Of a DNA stretch of 64,000 nucleotides, positions 16,685 to 25,297 are shown piece after piece. Source of the DNA: UBA7672 sp040398465 (GTDB taxonomy: Bacteria > Pseudomonadota > Alphaproteobacteria > Caulobacterales > Hyphomonadaceae); NCBI GenBank assembly GCA_040398465.1, contig JBBAUA010000010.1:17511-81510 (forward strand), given 5' to 3'. A model generated the notes under the pieces. That model worked only from the letters and a program-made list of their open reading frames with translations. It had not been told where the DNA came from and did no database searches. Position numbers and translations under genes: made by a program. Each line of letters begins with the position of its first letter. Position 1 is the first letter of the stretch.

Positions 16685-17743
16685 ATGGTCTCGGTGCTTG
16701 AGGAATTCCGGCTGCAATCGCGGTTCTGCGGCGAATTCGGCTCGCCTTTCACCCGCGACTTGCTGGCGCGCGCGGCCGACGACATCGCCGCGGGCGGGAT
16801 CGTTGCGCAGCTCACAGACGGATGGCCGGGGTCGCCGCGAACAGCTGCCGTGTCGCTTCGACTTGCCGGCGCGTTGCATGCGGCCGTGCTGACGGCGCGC
16901 GATCCGGCGCTCACCGCGGAGTATCCGCACGCGCGCGTCGACTGGTCGATGGACGCGGTCTGGCCGCTTGCCGAAGCCTTCCTTCGCCGCGACGAAGCAT
17001 GGGTGCGCGGCTTCATGCGCTCGCCGCCGCAAACCAACGAGACGGCGCGCTCCACCGGGCTTGCCTGCGGCTTCCTGTGGCTGGCCGAGCAAGCGCCGCA
17101 GCCTTCTCACATGCTCGAACTCGGGGCGAGCGCAGGGCTGAACATCAACTGGGACCGCTTCGCCTATGCGCATCCGCCGTGGGGCAGGGAGCGTATTGCA
17201 GGGCCCTTCATGCCGACGCTGATCACCGGAGCGGTTCCTGGCTGGCGTGACATCTCCGTTGCTTCACGCGCGGCGTGCGACCAGAATCCACTCTATCCGT
17301 CGAGCAGTCACGACCAACTGCGGCTCCGCGCCTATATCTGGCCCGACCAGACGGCGCGGCTGGAGCGTCTTGACGCTGCGCTGGCTCTTGCCCAGCTGCA
17401 AGGCGTGCAAGTCGAGAAGGCAGATGCAGCTGCATGGATCCAGTCGAAGCTGGCAGGCGAACTGCCGAACGGGACGACGATCGTCTATCACTCCGTTTTC
17501 CTGCAATACCCTCCAGCGGACGTACGCGAGGCCATCGGCGCGGCGCTCGAGGGGGCGGGCGCCCGCACGACAACAACAAGGCAGCTCGCCCGCGTAAGCT
17601 TCGAGCCCGAGAGCGTCGTCGGCGGACCGCACGGTTCGGCGCGATATGTGCTGCACGTCACGCGGTGGGTGAACGGCCAGCGCAGCGAAGCCACGCTGGC
17701 CGATGTCGATCCGCATGGGCGGACACTGACCTGGCTGGCCTGA
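16685..17743 (+). CDS. DUF2332 family protein
   Basis: A 352-residue protein of the DUF2332 family. Recognisable blocks are the opening FRLQSRFCGEFGSPFT, NETARSTGLACGFLWLAEQ, the glycine-rich MLELGASAGLNINWDRF (an S-adenosylmethionine-dependent methyltransferase-like motif), DQLRLRAYIWPDQTARLERL and TIVYHSVFLQYPP. The glycine-rich motif suggests a SAM-binding or methyltransferase-like fold, but no activity is established for the family as far as I know. It converges on gcvPB with 1 base between stops. Confidence 0.88.
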   Translation: MVSVLEEFRLQSRFCGEFGSPFTRDLLARAADDIAAGGIVAQLTDGWPGSPRTAAVSLRLAGALHAAVLTARDPALTAEYPHARVDWSMDAVWPLAEAFLRRDEAWVRGFMRSPPQTNETARSTGLACGFLWLAEQAPQPSHMLELGASAGLNINWDRFAYAHPPWGRERIAGPFMPTLITGAVPGWRDISVASRAACDQNPLYPSSSHDQLRLRAYIWPDQTARLERLDAALALAQLQGVQVEKADAAAWIQSKLAGELPNGTTIVYHSVFLQYPPADVREAIGAALEGAGARTTTTRQLARVSFEPESVVGGPHGSARYVLHVTRWVNGQRSEATLADVDPHGRTLTWLA

Positions 17744-17744
17744 C

Positions 17745-19316
17745 CTATTCAGCCGCTTTCAGCGTCGGCGGCTCCGGCGTCCATTTCAGACGTGGGCTAC
17801 GGGCGGCGCGCGTTTCGTCAAGGCGGCGGGCGGGAGCGAGATGCGGCGCCGTCTTCAGCGACGGGTCCTTCTGCACCGCGCGGCGGGCGATCGAGGCGAG
17901 CGCGTCACAGAAGCGATCGAGTTCGGCTTTCGATTCCGTCTCGGTCGGCTCGATCAGCATGGCGCCGTGGACGACGAGCGGGAAATACATCGTCATCGGG
18001 TGATAGCCCTCGTCGATCAGGCCCTTGGCGATGTCGATGGTCTCGACGCCCGTATCCTTCAGGAAGCCGTCCGAGAACAGCGCCTCGTGCATGCAATACC
18101 CTTCGAACGCCGGCGACATCAGCGGCTTCAGGCGCGCGAGGATGTAGTTGGCGTTGAGCACGGCGTCTTCGGCCACCTGGCGCAGGCCGTCGGCGCCGTG
18201 GCTGAGAATGTAGGCGAGGGCGCGGGTGAACATGCCCATCTGGCCATGGAAGGCGCACATGCGGCCGAACGACTCCGGCGCCTCGGAGTGGTGTTCAACG
18301 AAGCGCAGGCCTTCGGCAGTTTTCACGATGAAGGGCACCGGTGCGTATGGTGCGAGGGCTTCCGAGAGAACCGTCGGGCCGGAGCCTGGGCCTCCTCCGC
18401 CATGCGGCGTGGAGAAGGTCTTGTGCAGGTTGATGTGCATGGCGTCGACGCCGAGGTCGCCGGGCCGGACGCGACCAACAATGGCGTTGAAGTTGGCGCC
18501 GTCGCAGTAGAAGTAGCCGCCAGCCGCGTGGATCAGGTCGGCGATCGTCCTGATATCGCGTTCGAACAGTCCGCACGTGTTCGGGTTGGTCAGCATGATG
18601 CCGGCGACGTCAGACGAGTCGACCAGCTTGGATTTCAGGTCTTCCAGGTCCACGCGGCCATCGTCGGCGGCGTTGATCTCGTCGATGATAAAGCCGCACT
18701 GCGCGGCGGTGGCGGGGTTGGTGCCGTGGGCGGACACAGGCACCAGCACGCGCTTGCGCGTCTCGCCTTCGCCCCGCGCGATGAGCGCGGCGCGGATCGC
18801 CAGCATGCCGGCAAGCTCGCCATGCGCGCCGGCTTTCGGGCTCATTGCAACGGCGGGCATGTTGGTGAGCTTCATCAGCCAGTCGGCCAGTTCCTCGATC
18901 ACTTCGAGCGCACCCTGCACGGTCGATTGCGGCTGCATCGGGTGAACGTCGGCGAAGCCGGGCAGGCGGGCGACTTTTTCGTTCAGCCTCGGATTATGCT
19001 TCATGGTGCACGAGCCGAGCGGGAAAAGCCCTAGATCGATGGCATAGTTTTTCTGGCTGAGGCGCACGTAATGGCGCACGGCTTCCGGCTCAGTGAGGCC
19101 GGGCAGACCTGTCTGCGCTCCGCGTGTGACGCCGCCAAGGCGGCTCTTCACACCCTTTGGCGTGGCAAGATCGACGCCGGACTTCTCGGTCGAGCCGATC
19201 TCGAAGATCAGGCCCTCGGCCTGCAGCAGGCCCTTGGAGCCAGATACTGTCGTTCGCGTTCCTGCGCTATCGGCGGCGCTGATGGAGGTGGGACGGCCGG
19301 TTGAGTTCATGGTCAT
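17745..19316 (-). CDS. gcvPB: Glycine dehydrogenase (decarboxylating) subunit 2
   Basis: A 523-residue C-terminal half of P-protein, the PLP subunit that decarboxylates glycine and passes aminomethyl to lipoylated H-protein. The PLP lysine lies in HINLHKTFSTPHGGGGPGSG. Other family blocks: GSCTMKHNPRLNE and CDGANFNAIVGRVRPGDLG. In this lineage P-protein is split into two genes rather than one of about 950 residues. The ATG shares its first base with the gcvPA stop (TAATG), so synthesis is coupled. The N-terminal 40 residues are a variable leader rich in Ser and Thr. Confidence 0.96.
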   Translation of the reverse strand: MTMNSTGRPTSISAADSAGTRTTVSGSKGLLQAEGLIFEIGSTEKSGVDLATPKGVKSRLGGVTRGAQTGLPGLTEPEAVRHYVRLSQKNYAIDLGLFPLGSCTMKHNPRLNEKVARLPGFADVHPMQPQSTVQGALEVIEELADWLMKLTNMPAVAMSPKAGAHGELAGMLAIRAALIARGEGETRKRVLVPVSAHGTNPATAAQCGFIIDEINAADDGRVDLEDLKSKLVDSSDVAGIMLTNPNTCGLFERDIRTIADLIHAAGGYFYCDGANFNAIVGRVRPGDLGVDAMHINLHKTFSTPHGGGGPGSGPTVLSEALAPYAPVPFIVKTAEGLRFVEHHSEAPESFGRMCAFHGQMGMFTRALAYILSHGADGLRQVAEDAVLNANYILARLKPLMSPAFEGYCMHEALFSDGFLKDTGVETIDIAKGLIDEGYHPMTMYFPLVVHGAMLIEPTETESKAELDRFCDALASIARRAVQKDPSLKTAPHLAPARRLDETRAARSPRLKWTPEPPTLKAAE

Positions 19317-20659
19317 TACAGCACCTTCGCCAGAGCGGCGGCATAAGCCTTGATGTCTTGAGCGGTCGCGCATTCCGTCGCTGCCGCAATGATCACATTG
19401 TCCATCCCCGCTCCCGGGAAGAGCCGTGAGACGCGGACACCGCCGATGACGTCCTGCTTCTCGAGTGCGGCAAGAACCTCGTCGGCCGGCTTCGGCGTCG
19501 AGAAGGCGATCTCGTTGAAGTAGCGTTGTGTGAGCACCGTCACGCCCTTCACTGCCGCGAGCGCATCCGCGAGGTCGCAGGCCGCCTCATGGTTCAGCGT
19601 GGCGAGCTGCGTCAGGCCCTTGTCGCCCAGCAGTGTCATGTGCGCGGTGAATGCGAGCATGCAGAGGCCGCTGTTGGTGCAGATGTTGCTCGTCGCCTTG
19701 TCTCTCCGAATATGCTGCTCGCGCGTGGACAGCGTCAGCACGAATCCGCGCTTGCCGTCTGCATCCACCGTTTCACCGCAGAGGCGGCCGGGCATTTGCC
19801 GCATGAATTTCGACTTACATGTGAAGAGACCGACATACGGTCCGCCGAAGCCGAGCGGAACGCCGATCGACTGGCCTTCGCCAACCGCGATGTCGGCCCC
19901 CATCTCGCCGGGTGTCTTCACGAGCCCTAGCGAGACAACTTCGGTGAACACGGTGACGAGCAGTGCGCCCCTGGCATGCGCGGCGTCGGCGACAGGCGAC
20001 AAGTCCGTCAACGTGCCGAAGACGTTGGGCGACTGGCCGATGACGCAGGCGGCTTCGTCCGTTACCGCTTTGGCAAGTTCGAGTTCGCCATCTACGGCGG
20101 GATCGAGCTGGATAACTTTGATCCCCGCAGCTTCGCACAGCGTGCGTGTCGTGTCCGCATAGTGCGGATGCAGGCCGCCGGACATGATGACGGTGTTCCG
20201 CTTCGTCACGCGGCAGGCCATCACGGCGGCCTCGGCGCAGGCGGTAGAGCCATCGTACATCGAGGCGTTCGCCACCTCCATGCCTGTCAACGCCGCCACC
20301 TGCGTCTGGAACTCGAACATCGCCTGCAGCGTGCCCTGCGCTATCTCGGGCTGGTAGGGCGTGTAGGTGGTGAGGAATTCGGAGCGCTGGATGATGTGGT
20401 CCACGCTGGCGGGGATGTGATGCTTGTAGGCGCCGCAGCCGACGAAGAATGGACCGTCGCTAGCTGCGCGGTTCTTTCTCGACAACTTGGTCATGTGCCG
20501 CTCGACCTCGAGCTCGCCCTGGTGGTTGGGCAGGTTCGGGACGGGACCCTTGAGACGCGCCGCGGCAGGAACGTCGCCATAGAAATCGTCTACCGACTTC
20601 GCACCGATGGCCTTCAGCATGGCCGCGCGGTCGTCTGCGGTGAGGGGGAGGTAGCGCAT
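19316..20659 (-). CDS. gcvPA: Glycine dehydrogenase (decarboxylating) subunit 1
   Basis: A 447-residue N-terminal half of P-protein, structurally similar to the PLP fold but without the lysine, forming an alpha2-beta2 complex with GcvPB. Blocks: FFVGCGAYKHHIPASVDHII, EFLTTYTPYQPEIAQGTLQ, NASMYDGSTACAEAAVMA and STREQHIRRDKATSNICTN. ATG at 20659 shares a base with the stop of the PaiB-like gene upstream (TGATG). Part of the riboswitch-controlled gcv operon. Confidence 0.96.
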   Translation of the reverse strand: MRYLPLTADDRAAMLKAIGAKSVDDFYGDVPAAARLKGPVPNLPNHQGELEVERHMTKLSRKNRAASDGPFFVGCGAYKHHIPASVDHIIQRSEFLTTYTPYQPEIAQGTLQAMFEFQTQVAALTGMEVANASMYDGSTACAEAAVMACRVTKRNTVIMSGGLHPHYADTTRTLCEAAGIKVIQLDPAVDGELELAKAVTDEAACVIGQSPNVFGTLTDLSPVADAAHARGALLVTVFTEVVSLGLVKTPGEMGADIAVGEGQSIGVPLGFGGPYVGLFTCKSKFMRQMPGRLCGETVDADGKRGFVLTLSTREQHIRRDKATSNICTNSGLCMLAFTAHMTLLGDKGLTQLATLNHEAACDLADALAAVKGVTVLTQRYFNEIAFSTPKPADEVLAALEKQDVIGGVRVSRLFPGAGMDNVIIAAATECATAQDIKAYAAALAKVL

Positions 20660-21297
20660 CACAATACCTTCTTCGTCATCTCTGCCGCGAGTTGCCGCGC
20701 GGCGTGATCGTTGGAATGGGTAAAACCGTTGAGGACCCCGGCGCGGTCGCCTTCCGGCCGGTTCTGAGAAAGCTTGGCGATGCCTTCGATCGTCGCGATC
20801 GTCAGACGTACGCCGACGATGGCGTTCAGCATCTTCGCGATGTAGTCGTCCGGCGCGTCAGTGACTTTCCATGGAGCCGCCGTCGGCTGTTCCATTGCAT
20901 CAGTCATCTGGCTCACCTGCTGATGTAACGCGTGGGCATCATCGAAGGTCGCGCCTGCGCCAGTGACGTGGACGGCCATGTAGTTCCATGTCGGCACCAC
21001 TTTACCGTGCTCGCGCTTGGAGAGGTAGAGCGAGGGCGTCACATAAGCGTCCGGACCGGTGAAGATCGCCAAGGCCTGTGCGCCGCGCGCGGCCGCAATT
21101 GCGAGCGGATTGTTGCGCGCGACATGGCCTTCGAGTGTTGCGGGCTTACCATCAGCGTCCCGCTTCAGGATCATCGGAATGTGCGCCGCAAGCGGACCCG
21201 CTTCGCCGGAAACCACAAGCGTTGCGAAATGGCGCGCCTCGATGAAGGCGGCCAACTCGGCTGTGTCGTCGATACGGAAGTGCGCAGGCGCGTGCAT
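20659..21297 (-). CDS. FMN-binding PaiB-like protein inside the gcv operon
   Basis: A 212-residue protein of the PaiB/FMN-binding split-barrel family (PF04299): HFRIDDTAELAAFIEARHFATLVV, a central GPDAYVTPSLYLSKREHGKVVPTWNY and closing EGIAKLSQNRPEGDRAGV, all typical. The KxVPTWNY and LSQNR segments are the family hallmarks. B. subtilis PaiB was named a negative regulator of sporulation and protease genes, but the protein is flavin- or heme-binding-like rather than a DNA-binding helix-turn-helix. It starts 8 bases after gcvH and overlaps gcvPA by one base, so it is a true operon member. Its role in glycine metabolism is unexplained. Confidence 0.88.
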   Translation of the reverse strand: MHAPAHFRIDDTAELAAFIEARHFATLVVSGEAGPLAAHIPMILKRDADGKPATLEGHVARNNPLAIAAARGAQALAIFTGPDAYVTPSLYLSKREHGKVVPTWNYMAVHVTGAGATFDDAHALHQQVSQMTDAMEQPTAAPWKVTDAPDDYIAKMLNAIVGVRLTIATIEGIAKLSQNRPEGDRAGVLNGFTHSNDHAARQLAAEMTKKVL

Positions 21298-21304
21298 CAA
21301 CGGC

Positions 21305-21676
21305 TCACTGGCTGGCGCAGAAGGCGTCGTAGGCGGCCTTGTCCATCAGGCCGGTGAGCTGGCCCTTGTCGGCGAGCTTGATCTTCACGAACCAGCCGCC
21401 GCCTTCCGGGTCCTCGTTCACCTTGGCAGGCTCGTCCACAATCGCCGCGTTGGCGGCAGTGACTTCGCCGGTGACAGGTGCGTAGACATCCGAGGCGGCC
21501 TTCACCGACTCAACGACGGCCATATCGGCTTCCTTCTTCACCGACTTGCCCACATCCGGCAGTTCGACGAACACGACATCACCGAGCTTCTCGGCGGCAA
21601 ACTTCGTGATGCCCACTGTGCCGACGTCGCCGTCGACACTGATCCACTCGTGCTCACTGGTGTAATACGTGGTCAT
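21305..21676 (-). CDS. gcvH: Glycine cleavage system H protein
   Basis: A 123-residue lipoyl carrier that shuttles the aminomethyl group between P-, T- and L-proteins. The lipoyl-lysine lies in VVESVKAASDVYAPVTGEV, and YYTSEHEWISVDGDVGTVGIT and LADKGQLTGLMDKAAYDAF are conserved H-protein segments. It follows gcvT after 12 bases with a GGGGAATTG-like ribosome site. The matching L-protein (lpdA) and lipoyl attachment genes are not in the window. Confidence 0.97.
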   Translation of the reverse strand: MTTYYTSEHEWISVDGDVGTVGITKFAAEKLGDVVFVELPDVGKSVKKEADMAVVESVKAASDVYAPVTGEVTAANAAIVDEPAKVNEDPEGGGWFVKIKLADKGQLTGLMDKAAYDAFCASQ

Positions 21677-21688
21677 CTCAATTCCCCT

Positions 21689-22849
21689 CTAGCGTTTGTA
21701 CTTCGCAGGCACGAACGGCAGCGTGGCGACTTCCGCCTCCAGCGCCTTGCCACGTACGATCAGTTTCAGCGGCGTGCCGGCCTTGGCGTAGGTCGTGTCG
21801 ACATAGCCTTGCGCGACCGGCCCGTTCACCGTCGGACCGAAGCCGCCCGACGTGACGACGCCGATGGTTTCGCCGTCGGTGTTCTGAATTTCCGTCCCCT
21901 CGCGCGCCGGCGCGCGGCCCAGCGGCCTGATCCCGACGCGCCTCGATGGCACGCCTTCCTTCAGTTCGCGCAGGATACGGGTGGCGCCAGGAAAGTCGCC
22001 GCGTTCGCGCCTGGCCTTGGAGATCATCCACGCCAGGGAGGCGGCGACGGGCGTCTTGGAGATGTCGATGTCATGGCCATAGAGGCACATCCCGCCTTCG
22101 AGCCGGAGCGAGTCGCGGGCGCCGAGGCCGATGGGTTTGACGCGAGGATCTTCGAGCAGGCGGTTGGCGAAAGCCTCGCCGTGCTCGGCGGGAACGAGGA
22201 TCTCGAATCCATCTTCGCCGGTGTAGCCGCAGCGGGTGGCGATGACATTGCCGAAGGCGGTCGTCTTGATCTCGCGGAATGTCATGAAGGTGAGCGGCAC
22301 AGCGTCGGGCAGGATTCCAGCGATCACCGCTTCGGCCTCTGGTCCCTGGATGGCCACAAGCGCCCGATCATCCGCCCGCCTGAGTTCCGCTTCCGCGCCG
22401 GCCGCCTTTTCGATCAGGGCGAAGTCGTTCTCTTTCGTACCGGCGTTCACGACGATGTAGAGTGTGCCTTGCTGATCATCGCGGTCCGGGCGGCCGATCA
22501 TCAGGTCGTCAATGATGCCGCCATTCTCGTTCAGCAGCACGGTGAGTTGCACCTTGCCGGGCGCGAGACTGGCGATATCGGACGGAACCAGCCTTTCAAC
22601 GATCGACGCGATCCTGCGGTGGGCTTCGTCGCCGCCGCCAAGTTGGGGGAGCGAAAGGAAACTCGGCCCCATATGCGAGACGTCGAACAGCCCGGCGTGT
22701 GTCCGCGTCCAGTTGTGCTCGGCCATGATGCCGTCGGCGTACTGGATCGGCATGTCGTAGCCGCCAAACTCGGCCATGCGCGCGGCAAGGCGGGTGTGCA
22801 GCCCATGCAGAGCGGTCGTTTTCAGGGGGGTAGTCGATACGTCCGCCAT
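21689..22849 (-). CDS. gcvT: Aminomethyltransferase (glycine cleavage T protein)
   Basis: A 386-residue tetrahydrofolate-dependent enzyme that releases ammonia and makes methylene-THF from the H-protein-bound intermediate. Key blocks: FGGYDMPIQYADGIMAEHNW, GLFDVSHMG (catalytic Asp), YTGEDGFEILVP and LRLEGGMCLYGHDID. ATG 22849 is chosen because a GGAG site (22855-22858) precedes it; that site is overlapped by a riboswitch hairpin. First gene of the gcv operon. Confidence 0.97.
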   Translation of the reverse strand: MADVSTTPLKTTALHGLHTRLAARMAEFGGYDMPIQYADGIMAEHNWTRTHAGLFDVSHMGPSFLSLPQLGGGDEAHRRIASIVERLVPSDIASLAPGKVQLTVLLNENGGIIDDLMIGRPDRDDQQGTLYIVVNAGTKENDFALIEKAAGAEAELRRADDRALVAIQGPEAEAVIAGILPDAVPLTFMTFREIKTTAFGNVIATRCGYTGEDGFEILVPAEHGEAFANRLLEDPRVKPIGLGARDSLRLEGGMCLYGHDIDISKTPVAASLAWMISKARRERGDFPGATRILRELKEGVPSRRVGIRPLGRAPAREGTEIQNTDGETIGVVTSGGFGPTVNGPVAQGYVDTTYAKAGTPLKLIVRGKALEAEVATLPFVPAKYKR

Positions 22850-22889
22850 AACCACTCCGACAGCTGCGCAGCACCGCGTAATCGCGATT

Positions 22890-23092
22890 GCGCCCCCGCT
22901 GTCGGATATGCCTGAGAGATTCCCGTCTCCCCATCCAAACAGGGATGGTTTGAAGCGCTTACTCCGTCGGCGGCGGAACCAAATCCGCGCTTTCCAGCGT
23001 TGTCGTCACTCCCGCGGCCCTTTTGCCTGAGCGTTTCCGGGGCGGTTGCGCCTTCGGCGGCTGCTAGTGGTTGCAGCTCTCTCCCGCGGGGA
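22890..23092 (-). promoter_or_regulatory. Tandem glycine riboswitch upstream of gcvT
   Basis: Read on the minus strand, aptamer I spans about 23092 to 23010 and aptamer II about 23000 to 22893. Conserved cores are visible: AAACGCTCAGGCAAAAGG in aptamer I (about 23037-23020) and AATCTCTCAGGCA in aptamer II (about 22921-22909). The aptamer I P1 stem pairs CCCGCGG (23092-23086) with CCGCGGG (about 23018-23012). Aptamer II P1 can pair CGCTG (22999-22995) with CAGCG (22901-22897). A competing hairpin TCCGACAGC (22906-22898) with GCTGTCGGA (22864-22856) runs into the gcvT ribosome site. Confidence 0.93.
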
Positions 23093-23146
23093 TCGATCGA
23101 CCTTGCCGGCAGCACGCGCCTCCCGGCTGGCGCTGACGTCGGCGTC

Positions 23147-23175
23147 ATCTGCCCTTGGGCGGGGGCGGGCGTCAA
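23147..23175 (-). promoter_or_regulatory. Candidate sigma-70 promoter for the gcv operon
   Basis: On the minus strand TTGACG (23175-23170) is followed after 17 bases by GCAGAT (23152-23147), about 55 bases before the riboswitch. The -35 is good and the -10 weak, as is common in alphaproteobacteria. The spacing and position suit a promoter for the riboswitch leader, but this is a pattern match only. Confidence 0.4.
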
Positions 23176-23342
23176 TGGCGCCTGTGCGCCAAGGTTGGGG
23201 ATGGCGCAGAACCAGTGGCTTATGGCCGCCGATCATGCAGTTGACGCTCAAACCGTGCGGCGCCTCCGCGATTGCCGATGTTTAATCGCGTCAGATGATC
23301 AACCGGTTCGCCACCGATATCCGCTGACTTACATCGACTCTC

Positions 23343-24257
23343 ATGTCGATCATCCCCAGCCTGCGCTATCACCTTGGTCTTTCGCGTGCCTTTGGCCTGC
23401 CGACCGCGATATCTGTCGGTATCCGCCGCCGCCTGGGCATTCGCCACCCCGTGACGGTTCGCTGGCGGGGCGGGTCCATCGTCCTCAGGCCGCGCGAGAG
23501 CGATCCTGTCGTGGCGTCCTCCGTACTTGGATGGGATGAGTACGGGATGGGCGAGCGGGCAGAGACCGCGCTGACCCGCCTGGCGGACCGCTGGAACGCC
23601 AGAGGTCACACGCCGGTCATCATCGATGGTGGCGCGAACGTCGGTTACGCGGCGCTGCATTTTGCCGAGCGGTTTCCGCAAGCGACAATCATCGCCGTGG
23701 AACCCAATCCTGAAACGTTCGAAATTCTCAAGGCGAACTGCGCGCGGCATTCGCAGATCAGAACAGTATTCGGCGCGCTCTGGTCTCATGGCCGCGGCGT
23801 GTCGCTCCATTCGGACCGCGACAGTTCGTGGGCAGACAAAGTTGGCGAGGGGATCATCGATACTCCTTCGCTGCTGCTGCAGGACCTGATGAAAACCGTG
23901 CCCGGCGGACTGCCCCTGATCATCAAGCCTGATATCGAGGGCGCGGAGGGGGAAGTATGCCGCTCGTCGCCCGAGTTATTGCGCAAGGCGGCATGCCTGC
24001 TGATCGAACCCCACGACTATCTGAACCCGGGATCTTCCTGCCTGTCTCCGTTGTATGACGCCTTGAAGGGGCGGCGGGTCGATACGTTGCTGGTTGGCGA
24101 TTACATCGCCTTGATCGCTTCCAGCCTGGTCAGAGACGTTGATGCGGCAGCGCCGGACTTGCCGCAAGCTGTTGCCTTCGTTCGCGAGCCGCGGCAGACG
24201 CCGGTCAGGTCAGTTCAGGTGCAGCCTGCTCTACACGCCGGCCCACTGTCTGACTGA
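23343..24257 (+). CDS. FkbM-family SAM-dependent methyltransferase
   Basis: A 304-residue methyltransferase of the FkbM family. SAM motifs: VIIDGGANVGYAALHFAERFP (motif I), IIAVEPNPETFEILKANC (acidic residue after strand 2, Glu), and LIIKPDIEGAEGEVCRSS, the DIEGAE signature of FkbM proteins. Members methylate hydroxyls of sugars, polyketides or polysaccharides. The C-terminal 50 residues are not recognised. No glycan biosynthesis cluster is adjacent, so the substrate is unknown. It is divergent from the gcv operon. Confidence 0.88.
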   Translation: MSIIPSLRYHLGLSRAFGLPTAISVGIRRRLGIRHPVTVRWRGGSIVLRPRESDPVVASSVLGWDEYGMGERAETALTRLADRWNARGHTPVIIDGGANVGYAALHFAERFPQATIIAVEPNPETFEILKANCARHSQIRTVFGALWSHGRGVSLHSDRDSSWADKVGEGIIDTPSLLLQDLMKTVPGGLPLIIKPDIEGAEGEVCRSSPELLRKAACLLIEPHDYLNPGSSCLSPLYDALKGRRVDTLLVGDYIALIASSLVRDVDAAAPDLPQAVAFVREPRQTPVRSVQVQPALHAGPLSD

Positions 24258-24281
24258 GGTCAACGGTCGCAGCTGGCGCTG

Positions 24282-25163
24282 TTACGCGGCCCGCGTGCGG
24301 CCCAGGCGCTTGTCGACGACCTTCCTCAGGCCCGCGATAAGCTTCTCGCGCTCGTCGTAATGCTCGCCGGTCAGGACGCCGAGCGTGTGCATGGCATCTA
24401 TGTGGGTCGTCAGGACTTCGGGATCCGGTGTGCCCGTCGCCCCGATGGCGCTGATGTAACGGCCCAGTGACTTGGCGGCTTCGCCCATCATCTGGTCCTT
24501 GATCTCATCGGCCTTCAGCTCGGCTTCCTTCACTGCGAAGAAGATTTCGCGCAGCTTGCGGCGATCGCCCGGCGTAAGGCCCGTGGCGAGCTCGCTGATC
24601 TTCTTGACGCAGGCGCGAACAGCCACGCGGTTCGGTTCCTGTTCCCACGGCGCCAGGTTCGACGGATCACCCACGGGATCGACGAAGCGGCGCAGCGGGC
24701 CATTGTAGGAATCGATCATGCGCCGGCGGCGGCATGGTCCGACATAGACGGCGCAGTCGATGAACTCGCGGGGGCGGTCAAGCACGGACTTCACGCGTAG
24801 CATCACGGCTTGCGACGAGAACGGGCGGGCGAGCATCTCGTCCACGCCACTCTGCTGGGCGGCGTCGAGGAAGGCCTTGGTCGGCGTGTCCGTCATGACG
24901 ATGATCGACGTCTGCCGCGACACGTCGCGATAGCCGGCGCGGATCATGCGCGTGAATTCCAGACCGGACAGGCCGGGAATGCGCGAGGCCGTGATGACGA
25001 TGCGTGGCTGCAGTTCGGCGGTCAGCGCCAGCAGCTCCTCGCCATCGCGAACGATCGTGATCATGAAAAAGCCAGCAGCGCGCAGAACCTCGGCAAGCAG
25101 GTTGCGCGAATGCGGGTCAGAATCTGCAATCAGGAAAGTAGGCGGCGCGTTACGGCTAGACAT
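24282..25163 (-). CDS. Response-regulator-like protein with degenerate receiver domain
   Basis: A 293-residue protein whose N-terminal 130 residues align with a CheY-type receiver domain. The phosphoacceptor Asp is replaced by Ala59 (RIVITASRIPG instead of LLDxxxPG), the conserved Lys is Arg113 (LARPFSS), and one of the two acidic-pocket residues is Ser15 (IADSDP). It therefore should not be phosphorylated in the normal way. The C-terminal 150 residues have VGPCRRRRMIDS and a helical region (FFAVKEAELKADEIKDQMM) without a DNA-binding domain. Possibly a protein-protein interaction receiver of the pseudo-receiver kind. It stands alone, without an adjacent kinase. Confidence 0.82.
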   Translation of the reverse strand: MSSRNAPPTFLIADSDPHSRNLLAEVLRAAGFFMITIVRDGEELLALTAELQPRIVITASRIPGLSGLEFTRMIRAGYRDVSRQTSIIVMTDTPTKAFLDAAQQSGVDEMLARPFSSQAVMLRVKSVLDRPREFIDCAVYVGPCRRRRMIDSYNGPLRRFVDPVGDPSNLAPWEQEPNRVAVRACVKKISELATGLTPGDRRKLREIFFAVKEAELKADEIKDQMMGEAAKSLGRYISAIGATGTPDPEVLTTHIDAMHTLGVLTGEHYDEREKLIAGLRKVVDKRLGRTRAA

Positions 25164-25297
25164 TATTCCTTGCCCCTTGGACGGTCCTCATGCCTACCAA
25201 AACAGGGTTAAGGTCCAATCCGCGCCCGCGTCGCAAGTTCAGCGACGCCGATATACGCCTCGTTAGGAAATTGGCGCGGCCCGGTCAGGGCCCGCAA

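Noticed and set aside
17841..19034. Long plus-strand frame opposite gcvPB (and a 618-codon one opposite gcvT/gcvH)
   Set aside because: Composition is typical of antisense shadows in high-GC DNA and the minus-strand genes are firmly identified.
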